A stretch of 64,000 nucleotides of DNA from Alternaria dauci (lineage: Eukaryota; Ascomycota; Dothideomycetes; Pleosporales; Pleosporaceae), in assembly GCF_042100115.1 (NCBI RefSeq), contig NC_091275.1, positions 248,001 through 312,000 of the forward strand. Reading direction: 5' to 3'. Both the position numbers and the translations under genes were made by a program. Below the pieces are notes generated by a model. That model ran no database searches. It was not told where the DNA came from and was given only the letters and a program-made list of their open reading frames with translations. Numbering within the stretch: position 1 is the first letter of the stretch; every line of letters starts with the position of its first letter. Positions 1 through 12,535 of this stretch are shown here, piece after piece.

Positions 1-3000
1 TAAAAGACTTTAAAGAAGTACTTAAGAGGTTATTTAGGAGTAATAACTAGAGCTAGTAAGAAGTATAAGCTAAATACTTTAAATATTAGCTTCTTTAGTA
101 TTAAGTAAGGTCTAATCTAAATATTAAAGAATACCTATAGGAGTTTTAGATCCATGGTAAGCGTTATATTAAAGCTGTAACTATTAATAAAGAATACTAA
201 GGTTTCTATCTAGTTAAGGGATTACTACTTAGATAGGTAACTAAAGTACTTAAGAGATTTAGCCTTAGAACTAATAGCCCCTAGGAGTTTAGCTATAAGA
301 AGATTAGTAACTACCTAACTACTTACCTTAAAGTAGAAGAGGAAGCGCGTATACTTAACCTATTAAAGGTAATTAAAGAAATTACCCCTAAGGTAGAGTT
401 TACCCTACCTAAGCTAATAGCTATTTAGTATATACTTATAGTAAGCTATAACCTACCTAACGTCCCTACACAAATTTTCTAAGCCCTAAAATTATCTGTC
501 CTAATTAGGGAAGATAATTAGTACTATTAACTAACTTAGTTACCCCCTAGAAAGGCCCCTACTAATGTAGAAGTAGACGAGTTAGTTAATAAAATGCTAA
601 ACCTAAGAATTAATTAGGCTAGCCTAGAACTCGAACCTTAGAAGCTATAATAGATATCCTAGGAAATAGAGCTTATAAGTAACTTAGGTGTTCGTATAGA
701 AGTAGAACGTAGAGTTAATAATATAATAAGCTAGAACCTCTTAATAAATAGTTAGGAACCTAAAAGGCCGTAGCTAGAGGGTTAGTACTAATCCTAATAG
801 TATAGCGGGTATTAATAGAAGGGTTATTAGACTTATAACAACTAATTATACGCTACTAATACCTAAGGCTACTAGAACTATAACTCCTAGTATAGTTAGG
901 GTAGAAACTAAGCGTAGTCCTTTAATATAGCTATAAACTACTAGGTGTGTAATAAACCTAGTTACTGTAAGAATAATTACCCTACACTATAAGTATTTAT
1001 AGATAAAGGTTAGGTATACCTTAATAAGTAATCTATACTCTAGTAGGGTATAGAAGAAAACCTGTAAGGTAGAGTGCTTAATCTTAGCTAACAGCTCTAG
1101 GCTAAGAATCTTTTAGCTTAGATTAAGAGGAGGTAGCTTAAATAAGATATTAACCTACTAACTATTATAGCGCTGTTTAAGGAAAAACCCCCTATAGTAA
1201 TAGTAGAAAATAATACTATCTTAGTATAGCTAATCCCTAATTCCACTAGAAGCCTTTAAGAAGATAAAGTAGACTAATACTAGAAATTATCTAGTATCTT
1301 TACTAAAGACGAGTTAGACTTTAGGCCGCAGCTAACTACCCTTAGTAAATATAATAATAATATAGTTACTTCTACTATAATAACACGTATAATAGTAGAA
1401 TAGAAATCCTACTCTAGCTATAATAAGTCTAAAGTATAGAAACTAACGTAGAAAGTAATCTTACGAAGACTAAGCGATAAGTATATTCTACACCTAAAAG
1501 GTTATAAGAGCTAATCTAAATACCTTTTAAGTAATAGGAATATTAATAAGGATAGGATAGTATAGTTTAAAGAAACTAATAACGTAATAAACTAAGATAC
1601 TAATATTAATAACTATTAGAAAGAGGTAGTAGATAGTAAAAGAGATAATAATAACTAGTAACTATAAAAGAAGAAGATTATAGATAAGTTAGAGCCTAAT
1701 ACGTAATTAGTTATTAAGAGTATCCTAAATATAATAATACCTCTCTAAATTAGTACCCTTCTAGGTAATATACTAGAGGTATATAAAAGCCTATTTAACG
1801 CGAGCTATATATTAGAGGAGCTAGACCTATTTAAAATTAACTTAATAGTTAATAAGGACTATTTAACACGAGACCTACCTAAGCGCTATTTAGGAGGTAA
1901 TATTAATATACTCTACTTAGTAAATACTCTCCCTAACTACGTCTTAGTAGAATCTTAGGAAGGCTAGGTTATTAACTACTAAGGTATTAAAGTAGAATAC
2001 TAGATAGACCTAGAGATTAACTATATTTAAGAAAATATTATTACTAGTACTAAGCCTAATAATATAGAAGAAGATAACTATAACTATCTAAGAGATAATT
2101 AGAGGCTATATAATAGGGTAATAAGTATTAAATACCTCTAATAAGACTACCTAAAAGTACTTATTAATATCTAAGGTAATTTATTTCTTATACTACTTAA
2201 TTTAGGAGTAGAGCTTAATATAATTAAGAGAGAATTAGCTAAGAAAGCTATACTACTAATAACCTTACTCCTAGGAAGTATAAGGGCCGCCTAGATAGTT
2301 ACTACTAATAGTAGTATAGTAAACTTTATAGGGATTATCTAAGGAGTCCCTATTATTATAAGGTAAGTTAAAGTCTAAATAAACTTCTTTATAGTAGAAA
2401 CCTATACTAATCTAATTATATTAGGTAATCTATTTCTAATAGACGCTTAGGTAAAGATTAAGTATATAACTAATAGGCTAATATACTATTATATCTTTAG
2501 TATTAATAGCTAATATAATACTAGGTTTATATACACTAAGAGTAATTAACTATCTAAACCTAACCTCTATACTAAACTTATCTTAGGAAAAGGAATAAGA
2601 GTATAGAGACTAGTACTCTACTCTATTAACTTACTAAAAGGCTAGAAGGCGAAGCGGTATTTAGTGCGGTAGGAGTAATAGAGGTAGGAATAGACTTAGA
2701 AGAAGAGCTAAAGGGTAGTTAGCTAAGGATAAAATTTATAGGCGAGTAGAAGAACTAGAAAGGTAAGTAGGAGAGGAAGAAGTAGCGATATTACCTTTTA
2801 TAGGAGAATAGTAACTCTATAGGTAAAGGTGTTAATAGTAGTATTATTATAAGAGATAGAGAAGGACTCTATATTATTATAATAGATAGTTATAAATAGC
2901 TATTAGACTAAGTACTAGAAGAAGTGTTATAATAGGCACATAAAGAAAATACTACTAAGGATATAGAGGATACGTTTTAGTAATAAAGCCTTATAGAAGT

Positions 3001-6000
3001 AGATAAGGGTAAGCTAATACCTATTAAGGTTATAATAGTAGGTCCTATACCTCCTAATTAGGCTAACACTATATTTAGGCTAAATAATATTTAGATTAAT
3101 AGTGCGTATAAGTAAAAGGGAGTTAAGGTTAAACCTATTAATAACTTAGGCTAACTAGTACGCGATATTAAAGGAAGACTTAATTAGAAAGAAAGGGCAG
3201 CTACAAAATAAGTACTAAATAGTAATAGTAATATAGCTCCCTTTCGCTAGTACTTTAAGCCTTACTATACACTATTCCTAAGAGGCACCTATATTACGCC
3301 TAAACGTATTTTAGAGATAAAAATATCCCTAGAACTCTAGCTAAAGGAAAGGGAAATGCTTCTAGAAGTCCTCTACTAAAGAGAGCTAGTACTAGCTTAG
3401 GACTTCCGCGAATCTAGACGAGTTAGTAAAGATATTATCCCCTTAGTTATTATTAATATAATATTATACTAAGCCTAGAGGGTAGATTAGTTCCTAGTCC
3501 TATAAAAGCTCTATTAGGTAGTTATTAAAATAATCTAAGATTATATTAATAGGGGTATACTAAAGCTTTATAAGAGCTAATATTATAATCCTTAATTCCT
3601 AGTAGTAAAGAAGGATAAAGGCTATTAGCTTATTAATAATACTTAGAAACTTAATAAAGTTATAATAAGAGATACTAACCTACCTCCTAATCCTAATAAG
3701 TTTTTAGAAGAGTTTACTAAGTATATAGTTATAAGTCTCTTAGACTTCTTCTCTAAGTATAATTAAGTTAAACTCTATAAGGACTTAAGAGATATAATAG
3801 CTTTCTCTACCTTACTAGGCCTTATATAATAGTATACTTTACTAATAAGTACTATAAACTTAGTAGCTAAGTTTATAAGGGTTATAACTAAGATCTATAG
3901 AGAGTATATCCTTAATTACTATATACTATACCTAGATAACATCTATATTAAGGGGCTAAAGATAAGGTATAATAATAAAGAAGTAGAGCTAAGTATTTAA
4001 AAATTTATAGCTAAATACCTTTTAAATATTAATAAGGTATTAGTAGATATTAAATATACTAGAGCTACTATATCTAGGTATAAGTTAGATTTCTACTACC
4101 CCTCTATAATAGTAGTTAAATACTATATTAATAAGAAGGGATATTACCTAGATAAGAAGAAAGTAGAAAAGATTACTAACTAGCCTAAATACTATAATAC
4201 TAAAAAAGTCTATATATTTATTAGTATATATATCTATTATAGAGTATAGGTACTTAGCTTTACTATTATAGTAGCTCCTCTCTTTAAGCTACTATATAAA
4301 AACGTACCCTTTAAGTAGACTAATAAAGAGAAGTAAGCTATAGAGTACCTTAAAAAGGTACTTACTTCTACCCCTATATTAGTATCTATTAACTATAGTA
4401 AACCCTTATAATAAATTATCCTTATAGTTAATAGAAGTAAGAAAGGTTAGGGTATAGTTATTATATAAAGTAGTCTAAATAGCTATTAGTACCTAATCTA
4501 ATTTAAAAGTAGAGTTTAGTTAATAATAGAGTAAAACTAAGACTTTAGTAAATATAAGTATAAGGCGCTACTACTTACCTTAAAGAAGTTTTAATTATAT
4601 ATCTATAAGGTACGATTTATAGTAGAAACTAATATAAAGATACTTATTATATAGCTATAATATAGTACTACTAACCTACTAGGAGCCCTATTTATATAAT
4701 AGCTAGCCCTCCTTAATATATAGGACTTTAATATTATTTATATTATAGGTAAGAAAAACGTTATAGCTAATACACTATTAAGAAGACTAGAGCTAAAAGG
4801 CTAGGAACTACTAGAAGAGCTAGAAGAGGATATAGAAGACTTTATTAATACGTACCTAAACACAGTTTAGCTTACCTTTAAGGAAGCACTAGCACTCTAG
4901 TATAGTATCTATAACGCGGACTTTTTATTTAATAAATAACTATTAGTAGAAGGTTATAATAAGAAGTTATAAGCTATTATAGCTTAGCTCCTATTTTATA
5001 AGTCCCTAGAATACCTCTCCCTAGCTAAGTTTTATAAGTTTAAGAAAAAGGCTCTTTAAATAATAGGTAGAGAGTACTATCTATTTATAATACCTATAAG
5101 TAGAAGACCTTTATATAGAGTTATAGATAACCTAAAAGATTAGCTAAGGATTATTTAGTCGCTCGATAATAAGTTTAGTTACTAAGGTAAGGAAGGGATA
5201 TAGAGGAAAGTGTAGGTAAGATACTACTAGAAAGGATAATATAAGTAAGTTAAGAAGTATATCTAATCCTATACTAAGTATTAATTACACGCGTTAGTAA
5301 TAGTATAAAAAGAGTTATAGCTAATAGAGCTACCTAATATCCTATTTAAATAGATTACTATTAATATTATATATATACTACCTAGGCGTAATAGTAAAAA
5401 GTTCCTAGTAGTAGTACGTAAGTATATCTTCTAATAGGTAGAGGCTAACGCGCTAGCTAAGAATACCTTAAAAAGTATACTAAAGTTCCTTTAGCACGAC
5501 GTCTTCTACTAATAGGGATTACTACTTAAAATGTTAATAGACGGTAGCCTAGAGAATAAAGGACTTATTAAGGACCTCTAAAGCTAATAGGGGATTAATT
5601 AAATTACCTCTAGCGTATACTACCCTTAAGGTTAGGGTTTAATTAAATAAGGTTATACTCCTATAGTAGCTGCCCTAAAGAAGCTTCTAGGGAACTAGGT
5701 AGATAACCTACCTAATATCCTTTAGGCGGATTAAATAACTATTAAGCGTACTATAAATAAAACTCTAGTATTCCTAGTATATAGTTAATAATATATACTC
5801 CTAATTAAGCTGTTAATACCTATATAGTAGACGCTACCGTAGGAAGAAGTTTATAATATAGTAACACTCCTTACTATAAGAGCTAGGTAATTTAATAGAA
5901 GAGATAAGTAATTCTAAGAAGCTATTAATTGGACTATCTAATTACGCTACGAGAATAAAGACTATTTTAATAACTCTAAGGTACTTAGGTCTAAGCACCT

Positions 6001-6400
6001 TTTAACTAGTAACTTAGTACTACTATAAGATTTATTCTATAATAGTAATAGATTAACGCTTATAAAGTTTCTCCTTAAGTAGAAAGGTCTATTTCGTATT
6101 AAGAGTACTAGCGAAAAAGGATAGTACTAACTAAAGGAATTAGATAGTACTAAATTCCGTAGTTATACACCTAGTAATTAGCTAAAGATCTTTTACTAAC
6201 GTATAATTATTAATTTAGAAGAAATTAACTCTTAACTCTACACCTAATAAGAATAGACTGTAGATAATTAAGCTAACGTAGGTAATAATTTATCTAGTAA
6301 TAAGGATAATATTAAAACTAAGAAACTATAGTATAGATAGGATATTCTAGAATTAAGTAATAAATTAGTTACTAGTAAGAGACGTAGTTCTTAGTTATAC
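1..6400 (+). pseudogene. Gypsy gag-pol pseudogene (element A)
   Basis: Domains seen through the stops: a CCHC zinc knuckle at 939-980, in which the first and last cysteine codons and the histidine codon all read TAC; a retroviral-type aspartic protease near 2180-2240, where a LGVELNII-like stretch replaces the expected D-S/T-G core; reverse transcriptase with the catalytic YLDD box read as YLDN at 3929-3940 (GAC to AAC); an RNase H stretch near 4420-4650; and an integrase from about 5250, with a zinc-binding region near 5257-5285 and a YYPQGQG motif near 5620. The catalytic changes and dozens of stops mean it cannot be functional. Family and domain order are clear; exact ends are not. Confidence 0.85.
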
Positions 6401-6760
6401 TAACTCTAGGAAATCTAAGATATTAATTAATAAGAATATAAAGATCTTATAAGGATAGAATCTAAACTAAGCTATATAATAGTAGTTATACTATAATAGA
6501 AGCTAGGGTTTAACCTAAATAACTATTAGGTGTTCTTATCTAGTTATAAAATAGTTATTAGATACTAGTCCTCTAGGTTTAAGAAGACTAACTACTACTA
6601 AAGTAAGAAAGTAGTAATAATACTATTATTAAACTATTACTATTATATAGAAGAATAGTAGGGAGGAGGAGAGGATAGTAAAGGAAGTTTACTAAGAAAC
6701 CCTTAAACTAAGTTTAAGTATACCCCTTAAAGTATAGAAAAGAGAATTAAGAGAAGATTT
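1..6760 (+). mobile_element. RIP-degraded Ty3/Gypsy LTR retrotransposon (element A, left end outside window)
   Basis: The block is AT-rich and full of TAG and TAA, but one plus-strand reading gives a retrotransposon protein in the order zinc knuckle, protease, reverse transcriptase, RNase H, integrase. Integrase after RT is the Ty3/Gypsy order. The stops fall where CAG, CAA or TGG would be expected, as RIP produces. The element enters from the left edge, so the 5' LTR is not visible, and I could not identify a 3' LTR. The right limit (about 6.76 kb) is set by the loss of plus-strand coding signal and the start of a minus-strand unit, so it is approximate. Confidence 0.85.
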
Positions 6761-6779
6761 TATATTTATTATAATTAGT

Positions 6780-9555
6780 TATAGTACTATCTAGAATAAG
6801 ACTAATACTAGTAATAGTAGATTAACCGCGCTTAGCCTTCTTAGATAGTAAAGGCTTATTAGACTCTTTACTCTTACTAAGAATATAATAATAAATATCT
6901 TTAGAATTATTATTATTAAAAATACTATTATTAGTAAGAACCCCTAACTTCTTAGAAGCCTTAATAGTTAGCTTATAGGTTAAGTACTAAACTAAATAAC
7001 CCTTAGAAGAAGCCTTAGGTGCTAGAATAGAAGACTTCTTACGCGGGGCCTTCTTCTTCGTTAGTAATAGTATTACTAGAGCTTAGGAGGTAATGCGCTT
7101 ACGAGGAGAAGGTGTCTTATAGTTAGCCTTAACTAGTAACTTAGATAATAAAGAGGTCTTACTAGTATTTAGCTTATTAATCTAGTACTAAAGATCCTTT
7201 ACTTAGAGGTCCTTCTATTAATTACTTATAAGCTTAATATTAAGGTTAAGATAATTAATATACTTCTTAAGATTAAACTTAATATTATTAGGATTAGTAT
7301 CTTTAGCTATTAAAGTTACCTAAGCTATACTCCCTTTAAAGTATAACTTAAGAGCGTTTAAAGGCTTAGTAGTAAAATTAGTAAAGTAGGTAGTATAGGG
7401 GAGGAGCGAAGGTAATATATAAGATAGGGTAGGTGTAGAGATAGTAGACGTAGAGGATATATTACTATATATGCGAGAATAACCTAATATATATAGAGTT
7501 AGTAATTATTATATAGAATAGCGGAAGAGGGTGTCTAAGAGGGAATTAGGCACTTATAGGTTATAGAATAGGACGCCTTAGCGCCTAGGGTATAGTAGTT
7601 TATATAAGTCCTATTTAGAAATAAGAGGTTATTAATAACAGAGGTAGTGTAGGTACTAAAGGGTTTAGACTCTAACCCCTTCTTATAATTACTATATATC
7701 TCTATAACACTACTAAACTTAGAGTTAGCGCTATAAGTATTAGTATAGGTATAGATAGTCTCTAGATACTAGTAGATTAAAGCTACTAGGTAAGGCTTAA
7801 AGATATAGCGCTTCTAACTACTAGATAACTAGAAGAACTCGCTAATAGTAATACTATCTATAATAAAGAGCTAAAGGCCTATTAGGCGAGTAGAAGGAGT
7901 AGTGTTATTAAGAGAAGGAAGAAAAGTAGCGCGAAGGATAGGACTAGGAAAATAACTAGTAAGGTAGAGTAACTAGAAGTACTTAAGGAGGCCCGCTAGC
8001 TATACTAGAGTAATCTCTTTATTAGAGTTATTCTTAACTATAGTATTAGAATGTTAGAATAATGTTTAGGCGGACCTAGAGAGGAAGGTTTAACTTACTA
8101 AACTCTATAGTAATAGATATAAAGGAACGTAATAGAGGAGGCACCTAGAGCTTAGTAACCTAATCCCTAGTAGGACTAGGGATAAATCTTAAGTAATAAG
8201 TGTTAATAATAGTAGAAGGCGTAGTCTAAAGGACATTCGCTAGGTTAGCGGGCGTAGGGGTAGAATTATAGGCGTCCTTATTATTATCCTACTTAAAGAG
8301 CTAGGTAATAGTAGCCTAATTAGCGGCGCTTACCTATTCTTACCCTAAGATAGCGCTAGTAATAATTAAGGAAGGCTTTATATAGTAGTAGCGAAACGGG
8401 CGAAGTAAGAGGGAATCTAAGATATCGTAGTCTATCACTAAAGCGTTCTTAGGTGGTAGTAGAGGAGACTAGTTATCTATATTAAAGTCTAAATCTATAA
8501 TATCCTAGTTAGTAATCTTATAGCTATTATCCTCCTAGCCTTATAGAGCGTTATTTAGATCTTAAGCGGGCGAAGCGGAATAATATATAGAGGAATATAG
8601 ATAAGAATTAGACTTACTATTAGAGCTTAACGCTAGAGCCCTCTTAGTTATAATAATATTAGTAGCTAGAACTAAGGATAAGGAAAGGAAAAGTAGTATA
8701 AGGTAGGAATTAACGCGCGACTAAATACTAAGCGCACTATAACCTATAGTAGTAGTAGGTTAAGTAGGTGGGGTATTATTATAAGGAGAAGTAGATATTA
8801 TTATAAAGTGTATACAGATAGTAAGGACGCGAAGAAAGAGGTAGAGAATAGAGAGTAGAGTAAGTTTAAAGCGGCGAAGAAGAGTAGAAAGAAGAGATAA
8901 GGGTAGTAAGGAATAGATAGGCTAGTATTATTATTATAGAAAAAGACTCTAACTATTTACTATCTAAAGGCCTATTATAACTAAGGTAAAAGACCTACTT
9001 TTAAGGTAAGAGATAGTATAATACTAAAGTAATAGTAGGGTATATTATAAGAAATAAGTAAGTCTAAAAATATACTTAGGATATAGGAAATAACCTAGAC
9101 TATATAGTATAAGGAACTAAGAATATATACTAAAATATAATTTAAGGCTAAAGAGCGCTTAACCTAAATAAAGGATAAACCTAACTAGATAGTTAGTAGA
9201 ACCTAACTACTTAAGGGAGAACTATATCTAATTACCTTAGATATAACTTAGAAAAGATAGGATATCTAGAGAACTCTACTAGAACGTACCTAGAATAGAA
9301 AGAAATAAATCTAGAGTTCTAAGAACTACCTTAGGAAGTCTAGGAACTAGAATTAAAAAAGATAGAACTATAGCTTAGGAATAAATATCTATTAAGTAGC
9401 TATTACTAATCTTAAAGGTTAAAAACCTATTATAAATATAAGAATTACTTAGTCCTTTAGTCTACTCTATTTTCTAAACACTCTTTAGAAACTAGGTTTT
9501 AAAGAAGAAGGGACCTTTAATTTCTTAAGTAAGGGAGGGAGTAGTATAAATACTT
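6780..9555. repeat. Tandem repeat unit 1 (about 2.8 kb, RIP-mutated)
   Basis: This unit reappears about 3.0 kb downstream in the same orientation. The best-preserved shared block begins GGCGTAGGGG at 8251 here and at 11252 in the second unit and runs for more than 120 bases at high identity. A second anchor is the lysine-rich minus-strand segment near 7045 and 10025. The unit also shares a tail ending in a purine run (TAAGTRAGGGAGGG) near 9530 and 12510. Boundaries are approximate because both copies are heavily mutated. Confidence 0.7.
6823..8805 (-). pseudogene. Unidentified RIP-degraded gene, copy 1 in tandem unit 1
   Basis: Read on the minus strand, with TAG and TAA taken as former CAG, CAA or TGG, one frame gives a protein of about 650 codons. 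It begins near 8,800 with a serine/threonine/proline-rich segment and a proposed start codon now ATA. A well-conserved middle includes QATITQLFKQDNNKDAYN near 8280-8340. The C-terminus is basic (KKKAPRKKS near 7040) and ends KAKRG before TAA at 6823. The same order is present in the second tandem copy. I do not recognise the family. It could be a gag-like or accessory protein of a transposon, or a host gene captured and amplified. Start and internal continuity are inferred. Confidence 0.45.
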
Positions 9556-9724
9556 TATAAAGAAGAAGTTTAGAAGTAATACTAATATCTTTAAAAGGAA
9601 TAAGAAGTAAAATAAGATAGTTAAATATAGATTTCTATAAGAACTATAGCTAAAAGCCTATTAGGATAGTAATAATATAACTAGCTAACTACTTACTATT
9701 AAAACCTAGAGAAGTATATAATAA

Positions 9725-11820
9725 AGACTAGAAACTAGCACTATTACTACTAGACTTAGTAATAGAGGCGTCCTTAACTATAGTAATAGGCTTAATAATA
9801 AGAACTTTAGGCTAAAGAGTAGAATTAATTAACTCTATATAATAATAAAGACTCCTAATATTAATAAGATATTAGCTACTAGGAAGATACTTATAAAGAA
9901 AGGCCTTCTTATATATTTTAACCTACTCCTTTAGAGCGTTAATAGTTAGTTTATAAAGAGAGTGCTAAACTAAATAAGCCTTAGAAGAAGCTAAAGGAGC
10001 TAGAGTAAAAGACTTCTTATAAGGAGCCTTCTTCTTTATTAGTAACGGTGTTACTAGCTTTTAAGTAGTAGTGCGCTTAAGAGGAGTAGGTGTCTTATAG
10101 GTAGCCTTCTTAGGTGGCTTAGATAGAGTAATAACCTAGTTATTACCTAACTCCCTAGCTAAAGGCGGCTTAGTAAGAGCTAAATCCTTAGAGGTAATAC
10201 TATTAGTATCTAAGCTAAGCTTAGGCTTAAAGTCACTAGCCTTACTTTTATTTAACTAGCTTAGATAAAGACTATAGCTAGTAGTAGACTTCTTACTAAC
10301 CTAGCTAAAGGATAAGTAAGTAAATAGAGGTTTCTTAGAAGGTATTATAGCCTTACTAGCGCTAGTATAAGTAAGGAGAGGCGAAGCAGGAGTATTAAGG
10401 ATATTAGAAGAAAGGATAGGGGAGAGTTAGCTAACACGAGTAATACTATAATAAATAAGAATATTACCTAGAAAAAGTTTAAATTAGTAAAATGTATAAA
10501 GAAGAAAAGAAGAGGCTATCTAAAAGATAATTAGGCACTTACGGTAGAAAGAATAGGTATCTAAGGCGCTACTACGAACGTAATTAATATAAATACTATT
10601 TTTATATAGCTTACTATTAATATACATAATAACGTAGATACTATAGACTTTAGCGTAATAGTTAGAGTTGCAGCGGCTATACGTATAACTAACATTATTA
10701 GGGTTATTAACGCCACTAATTATAATAGCGCCCTAATAAACGCTTAGTATTAAAGTCTTAATATTAGAATTAATAATAGTATACTTTATAGAGCTAGATA
10801 AGTAGAAGTATACGCTAATAGTCCTAAACTTAGGAAGAAGATTAAGTAACCTCTTAGAGTTAACCTAAAAGTCTAAAAACTTATTATTAAGGTAAATTGC
10901 GAATACTAGGAGCGAAGGTCTAAGGGTAAAACTAGTATACTTAAGTCTCTAGAAGTAGAGCTAAAGGGATCTAATCTAATTATAAGAGAGGACTTTATTA
11001 GTATTATTAATAACTATATAAGGTAGGATATTAGAAGGATATTTAGAAGGATAATAAATAGAATTTAAAACTTATAGTACTCTATAACCTTATTATAACT
11101 AGAATTAGAAGAAGGATAGGTAAAGAGCTTAAGATTAATAGGACTTCTACTACTAGGAACTACTCTCTTTAAAGGAGAGATAGGTTTAGCTTTACTAGCG
11201 TTAGGCTAGATAAGAGAAGGTATAGCCTAAAGGATATTTACTAGGTCTATAGGCGTAGGGGCAGAATTATAGGCGTCCTTATTATTATCCTACTTAAAGA
11301 GCTAGGTAATAGTAGCCTAATTAGCTGCGCTTACCTATTCTTACCCTAAGATAGCCCTAGTAATAATTAAGAAAGGCTTTATACGGCGGTAGTAGGACGG
11401 GCGAAGGGAGGGAGAATCTAAGATATTATAGTTTATAACTAAAGTATTCTTAGGTAGTATAGGTAGAACCCTAGATATTATAAAGATAGGATCTTAAATA
11501 TTCTAGTTAAAGACTAAGCTATTAGAGTCTTACTCTCCTTAAGATTAGTTATTAAGATCTTAAATAAGTATAGCTAAGTAATATAGTAGAGAATTAGAAT
11601 TAGAATTAGACTTAGTATTAGAGCCTAACACTAAAGCCCTCTTAGTTATAATAGTATCTATAGTAATAGCTAGTAGAAGTATATAAGTAAGTAGGGTAGA
11701 GGAATTAGGCGGCGTAGACGTAGTAGTAGATTACTCCTTAGGTAGCCTAGTATTATACTAAATATAAAAGCGCTTTAGCTTCTTAAGGGAGTTAATAGTA
11801 AGAAAAGATATTATAATAAA
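9725..11820 (-). pseudogene. Unidentified RIP-degraded gene, copy 2 in tandem unit 2
   Basis: Homologue of the minus-strand pseudogene at 6823-8805. The conserved middle block (11,250-11,380 region) has the same GQEQVSAANQ and TQLFKQDNNKDAYN stretches. The basic patch is again followed by an ASSK.YLVQ motif (around 9,990-10,030). The C-terminal tail after that motif differs from copy 1, so one copy has diverged or been replaced there. Many stops are present. No domain is recognised. Conservation of a protein-like core between two copies that differ by transitions suggests it was coding before mutation; that is an inference. Confidence 0.42.
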
Positions 11821-12535
11821 GGTATAGTAGAGTTAAGAGAAATAGTAAGAGAGTAATAAAGCTAATAAAGTAATATAAATAAAGTAATAAAGTAGTAGAG
11901 AGAAGGAAGAAGTAGAGTAAGTAGAAGTAAATAAAAGTAATATTATTATTATTTAGTATTTAGTTACTAGGTACTAAAAGGCCTTTAGTAATAAAAAGAG
12001 TTAAAGTAATATTAGGGTTTATAGAAAAAGTAAGTTCTATAGCTAGTACTAAAGGGTATTTAGAATATACCTAGGATATAAAAGGTGACCTATATAGTAC
12101 TATTAAAGGAAGAGGAGGTATTCTAGATAGTGTAGAGGTTAGCTAAGTAGAGTAGAAAGAGAATTAGATAAAAAGAACGGTGGATAGCTATAGGAACTTA
12201 GTTAAATATAAAGCGACTTCTAATAAATCCTAAAGGACTATTAGAAGAAGAGGTAGTCTATCCTAAGAACTATAAAGGAAGAGGAAGGGAATAAGGACAG
12301 TATAGTAGGGAAGAATTAAAATTATAATAGGAATTAGGGGATATAGTAAAGGAAGGCATAGGATAGATAGTTAGTAAATTGTACTAGGAAGGAGGACTTT
12401 AGTATCTAGTTTAGGATTTATAGGTCTACTTATTAGGGTTACGTATAGGTTTTATTATATAGCGGTAAGTCTAAAAGTTATTCTAGTTAAAGAAGAGGAG
12501 GCCTTCTTCTTAAGTGAGGGAGGGATATAGTAGAG
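9725..12535. repeat. Tandem repeat unit 2 (about 2.8 kb, RIP-mutated)
   Basis: This is the second copy of the unit at 6780-9555, with the same orientation and internal order at an offset of about 3.0 kb. The copies differ mainly by C/T and G/A transitions, as expected for RIP acting on a duplication. The shared 3' purine run lies near 12,510, next to the presumed left end of the second Gypsy element. About 170 bases (9556-9724) between the units show nothing recognisable. Confidence 0.7.
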
